NCBI RefSeq assembly: GCF_000006445.2
Contig: NC_006043.2
Span: forward strand, 806,001 to 870,000
Origin: Debaryomyces hansenii CBS767
Taxonomy: Eukaryota; Ascomycota; Pichiomycetes; Serinales; Debaryomycetaceae
DNA: 64,000 nt
Direction: 5' to 3'
The notes below the pieces were generated by a model. The model was not told the DNA's origin. It did not search any database and saw nothing but the letters and a program-made list of their open reading frames with translations. This document shows positions 61,127 to 64,000 of the stretch, in pieces. Numbering within the stretch: the stretch's first letter is position 1; each line of letters opens with the position of its first letter. The translations under genes were made by a program, and so were the position numbers.

Positions 61127-63160
61127 TCTAAGTTCAACCTGCGTTATTTATGATTTTATGTAGTTGATGTTAAAATATATGCTTCAATAGTGTACTTCAA
61201 TTTGTTCGCATCATGTGGGTTTGTATAGTTCGATAATATACATAAGAGGTTTTATGTCCCTTTATAATATATGGAATATATAACCGTATGGATCAGATTT
61301 ACGGAATTGGCCCGATTGGTTAATAGGGAAGTAGAAAATTAATCTAAAAATTTCGAAAATGTCGGCTGCGAAAATTCATAGCAAAGTATTATCAAATTGT
61401 GTGGTACAAAATAATTGTCATTGTGATAGCTTTGCTACAAGAACAACGCGAAAGGGTTATATCAAAGGCCTTTCCTCTATACCAGCTATTATCACAAATC
61501 CTAATACTATCACAAGATGATCACATCTGTTCATTGCCACAGGTCGTATAGCATCGCCCCTGCCTTATGAATAAATAGGCCACAAATATACGTAAGGGAC
61601 GTCTGCAAAGCATATTAGAGAGCATTGTCTTTATTGAGTTGTTCGTACATTGCTCATCACACGGCCGGCCATCGTCCATGTCTTATCTCGCCAGTAAACT
61701 TGGCGACCCAACAAGACAATTGTAGCAAACTTCGCAGGAGTGGAAAGCAAACCTGGAAAGCGTGGAAAAGCAAACCTGGCTCCAATGCAACCCAAAGCTA
61801 CCCACATTTGACCATGCTCCCCTCGACTCTGCACGAATTATTCGGTGCATTCCGGTGTGCTGGTGCACGCATCCCTTGGATGACCGGCGGCGACCAACCA
61901 TACCCCGATGGGACCGCAAGTCAGGTGGGCGGGATCCGGATGAATAAATGAGCCGCGCCGGGTAACGGCTGATTTCTTGTGGCGGCGACTCCATTTCAAC
62001 CACCCCATTCAACCGGTCAGCCAATCGTATCACGTATTACTCAAGAATCTAAAAAATTAGCTATTACTGTTACTACAACCACTTTACTACTGCCACACTC
62101 ATACATATACTCTGAACACTCTTAGCGCTCTGTACGCTCTGCACGCTCGATACACTCCACACACACTACAACTACATTACAACTTCCTACCAATCTATCA
62201 GCACCCAATCTTTGGCCAACCTTCCTTTGGCAGCCGTTGCGCGGGGCCTGCGTGATGTGTACGGCATTTTTGCTGTCACGGACACTACCATACCGCACTC
62301 GCACCTATTCCATTAGCATAGTCCACACTGGGTGCTCTGGCACGCCACCATTGTTCTCCGTGTCGACTATCGCTAAATGCGTCGGTCGCTGACTTGGGCG
62401 CGCCCAAGAGGCGCGCCTCCACCAACTCCAACACCAATCACTATTCTCGATTACTTGTACTGCGTCGTCTGTATCGCACAATATTTACCAATTTATCGAT
62501 ACTGTATATCCATTCCGTCATACTACGCACAACTTCACATATCCTACACATACTCTAATTATATCCTTCACATACCCCAAATAATTCCCAAACCGGCCCA
62601 CAACTTGTATCACAAACTGTACCTCATTGTTCCCAAACTGTACCATTCTGTAATAATTCTCGTACTTTACATATCCGCCTCCAGTTACATGACCTCTTAT
62701 GTAATAATACGCCGTTGATCGCCTATTACGCCACCAGTACGCTACTAACTATGCAACCACTTCGGGTGGAGCATTGGAGACTTCGACGTTGGCGTTGGCC
62801 TGTAGAGCACTTGGGCCAGTGGCAGGGAACTGACACAAAGTCACAGGGGGGCTAATAAAAAAAATACTCGAATTAGTACTCAGTCGGGAATGATTGGATT
62901 ATCTACATATATGGGAATTATCCCTTTTATTTTTCCATATAACTTTTTATCGATATATTTGATTATCGGGTTATTTGTATATTATCAAAGTGATAACATA
63001 CTGAAGCTGATTGCAGATTATACATACAATACGAGCATTAGCGCTAAGAATCGAAAAAGCGGTATTAAAGTATTTTTGATCGATTGTATTGATTATTATT
63101 GATTGTTACATTAAATTGTCACAACAACAACATTGAAGTCGTACAACAGCAGTTATTGGT
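61127..63160. other. 2-kb gene-free region with GC-rich core, leader of the following gene
   Basis: 61130-61465 is the end of the third tandem unit. From 61620 to 62420 the base composition rises sharply in G and C. This part holds GGCCGGCC (61662-61669), a duplicated GGAAAGCAAACCTGG string (61741-61779) and two adjacent palindromes at 62393-62419. Frames here (for example 62377-62718, 62890-63102) have no recognisable features. The last 250 bp are AT-rich with CAACAA tracts, like a leader. Confidence 0.55.
62393..62419. repeat. two adjacent GC palindromes
   Basis: CTTGGGCGCGCCCAAG (62393-62408) is a perfect 16-bp palindrome. GAGGCGCGCCTC (62408-62419) is a perfect 12-bp palindrome overlapping it by one base. 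Both centre on GCGCGC. Confidence 0.85.
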
Positions 63161-64000
63161 ATGGCATCACATAATCACAATAGGAACGGGCTTTCGCTAT
63201 TTTCATTCAAGCTGGGATCTAACGGGTCGAGTAAGTCGTCGGTGAAGGGCGGTGAGAGCACGTCGCCCACTAACCGATCGATTGAGAACCATCAGTTGTC
63301 GTCGCCGGTGAATTCGCCTATGTTGATGGGTGATGAGACCAGCGACGTGGTCAGCGAGGCCAACAGCGATATCTTTGAGCGCTCGGTCCAAGATTCGTGC
63401 ACAGACCTCCACCTGACCCACTCACAGCCCAAATGTAACCGTTGCACCACCAACAGGTCTAGGAGCTGTACTCACAACTCTTCGCTCTCGTTGCAGGGTG
63501 GGTTGAAGAACGAGGATTTCATTCCGCCGGCCATCGATGCCACCACGTCCATTTTGAGTGACGAGGACATGAACCTAGACGACGTCGAGATGGTGTATTC
63601 TAACAGAAGAAACTCGTCGGTCATCGGCCTCAACATGGCTCTCGGTAGACCATTTGGCAGCTCCAGAAAAAGCTCGACCTACTCACTCCAGCTGAGCCAG
63701 CCTCAGGCGGCACAACAGACACAGTCTCCCATTTCTCCTCCAAAATTGACGTCTTCCAAGTCTTCGTTGAGCTTCTACTCGTATGCTGACATGATCAGCA
63801 ACGAGGAAATGCAAAGAAGACCTTCGTTCAAACAATCATATTCATATTCCCAAAATTCTTTCCCCCTTAAGAAAAAATCGCATGTTGGCTCGATTCCTCC
63901 TCCTTACAAGAAATCGGGTCAATCTTTGTTGTCGAAAGAGTTATCGGCAAAAAACCCCTCTACTACTGCATCACCCAACCAATCATTTTCCAACCAGAAT
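63161..64000 (+). CDS. Ser-rich protein of unknown function, 3' end outside window
   Basis: The frame is open from ATG 63161 to the last base (280 codons) and has no stop in the window. It is Ser/Asn/Pro-rich with short conserved-looking islands: MLMGDETSDVVSEANSDIFERSVQDS, TTSILSDEDMNLDDVEMVYSNRRNSSVIGLNMALGRP and SLSFYSYADMISNEE, followed by PPPYKKSG. Three RRxSS/RKSS-type sites suggest phosphorylation by basophilic kinases. A Cys cluster (CNRCTTNRSRSC) could bind metal. I do not recognise the family. The codon choice is G/C-rich, unlike the left neighbours. Confidence 0.75.
   Translation, partial: MASHNHNRNGLSLFSFKLGSNGSSKSSVKGGESTSPTNRSIENHQLSSPVNSPMLMGDETSDVVSEANSDIFERSVQDSCTDLHLTHSQPKCNRCTTNRSRSCTHNSSLSLQGGLKNEDFIPPAIDATTSILSDEDMNLDDVEMVYSNRRNSSVIGLNMALGRPFGSSRKSSTYSLQLSQPQAAQQTQSPISPPKLTSSKSSLSFYSYADMISNEEMQRRPSFKQSYSYSQNSFPLKKKSHVGSIPPPYKKSGQSLLSKELSAKNPSTTASPNQSFSNQN

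Larger units (their letters stand above)
55905..61465 (+). repeat. tandem triplication: TSC11-promoter fragment plus NmrA-like gene
   Basis: Three units lie head to tail: about 55905-57627, 57628-59640 and 59660-61465. Each has a 5' part homologous to the TSC11 upstream region, then a variable promoter, then an NmrA-like gene. Units 2 and 3 also share a 3' flank (around 59225-59600 and 61130-61440, with TGCGTTATTTATGATTTTAT and ATGTCGGCTGCGAAAATT). Unit 2 lacks about 120 bp of the first block. Confidence 0.9.

Noticed and set aside
55905..61465. Transposon or LTR origin for the repeats
   Set aside because: No terminal repeats, reverse transcriptase, integrase or target-site duplications are seen; the repeated blocks are host promoter plus gene.
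62377..62718. 113-codon frame in the 2-kb leader region
   Set aside because: It has an ATG-start but repetitive Tyr/Ile/Ser composition from CA/TA-rich DNA, no domain, and no support.

Overview
The window is nuclear DNA of a budding yeast. Genes are dense, mostly intronless and AT-rich, with short spacers. The few introns carry canonical GTATGT or GTAAGT donors and TACTAAC-type branch points. Two CTG codons lie where the protein family has serine (YCK2 codon 221, CSL4 codon 216), which points to the CTG-Ser clade. Protein resemblance and composition suggest Debaryomyces or a close relative; the species is inferred, not proven. CTG should be read as Ser throughout.

Left part (1-17000): the C-terminal part of BNI4, a small unknown gene, CSL4 (exosome), PDR16 (lipid transfer), ELA1 (elongin A), RPP1 (RNase P/MRP), CUZ1 (AN1 zinc finger), YCK2 (casein kinase I), an unknown single-pass membrane protein split by a frame change in an A9 run, a SAM methyltransferase, UBC6 (ERAD E2) and CHS4/SKT5 (chitin synthase III activator). 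BNI4 and CHS4 products act together at the bud neck in S. cerevisiae.

Middle part (17000-47600): a glycine-rich repeat protein with stress-type promoter motifs, KIP3, an AVT5/6-type vacuolar transporter, LAG1, SSN8 (one intron), a cyclophilin H-type gene with five exons including a 13-nt exon, CAB2, SAM50, CRZ1, TRM12, PUB1, UBP1, BMT5, FYV10/GID9, YND1, RHB1 and a PIN-like carrier. RHB1 and TSC11 (further right) both belong to TOR signalling.

Right part (47600-64000): a tRNA-like relic, a low-complexity protein ending in a J-like motif, ASF1, an acidic nuclear-type protein, TSC11/AVO3, then the most dynamic segment (about 55900-61460). There an NmrA-like oxidoreductase gene and the divergent promoter it shares with TSC11 are present three times in tandem. 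Copies 1 and 2 are intact. Copy 3 is a mosaic pseudogene with three lesions. Copies 2 and 3 carry Yap-type TTACTAA sites. A 2-kb gene-free region with GC-rich palindromes then leads into a serine-rich gene cut by the window end.

Most of the window is ordinary conserved yeast gene content. No new multi-gene system was recognised. The unusual items are the NmrA/TSC11-promoter amplification, the frameshifted membrane protein, and the micro-exon cyclophilin.
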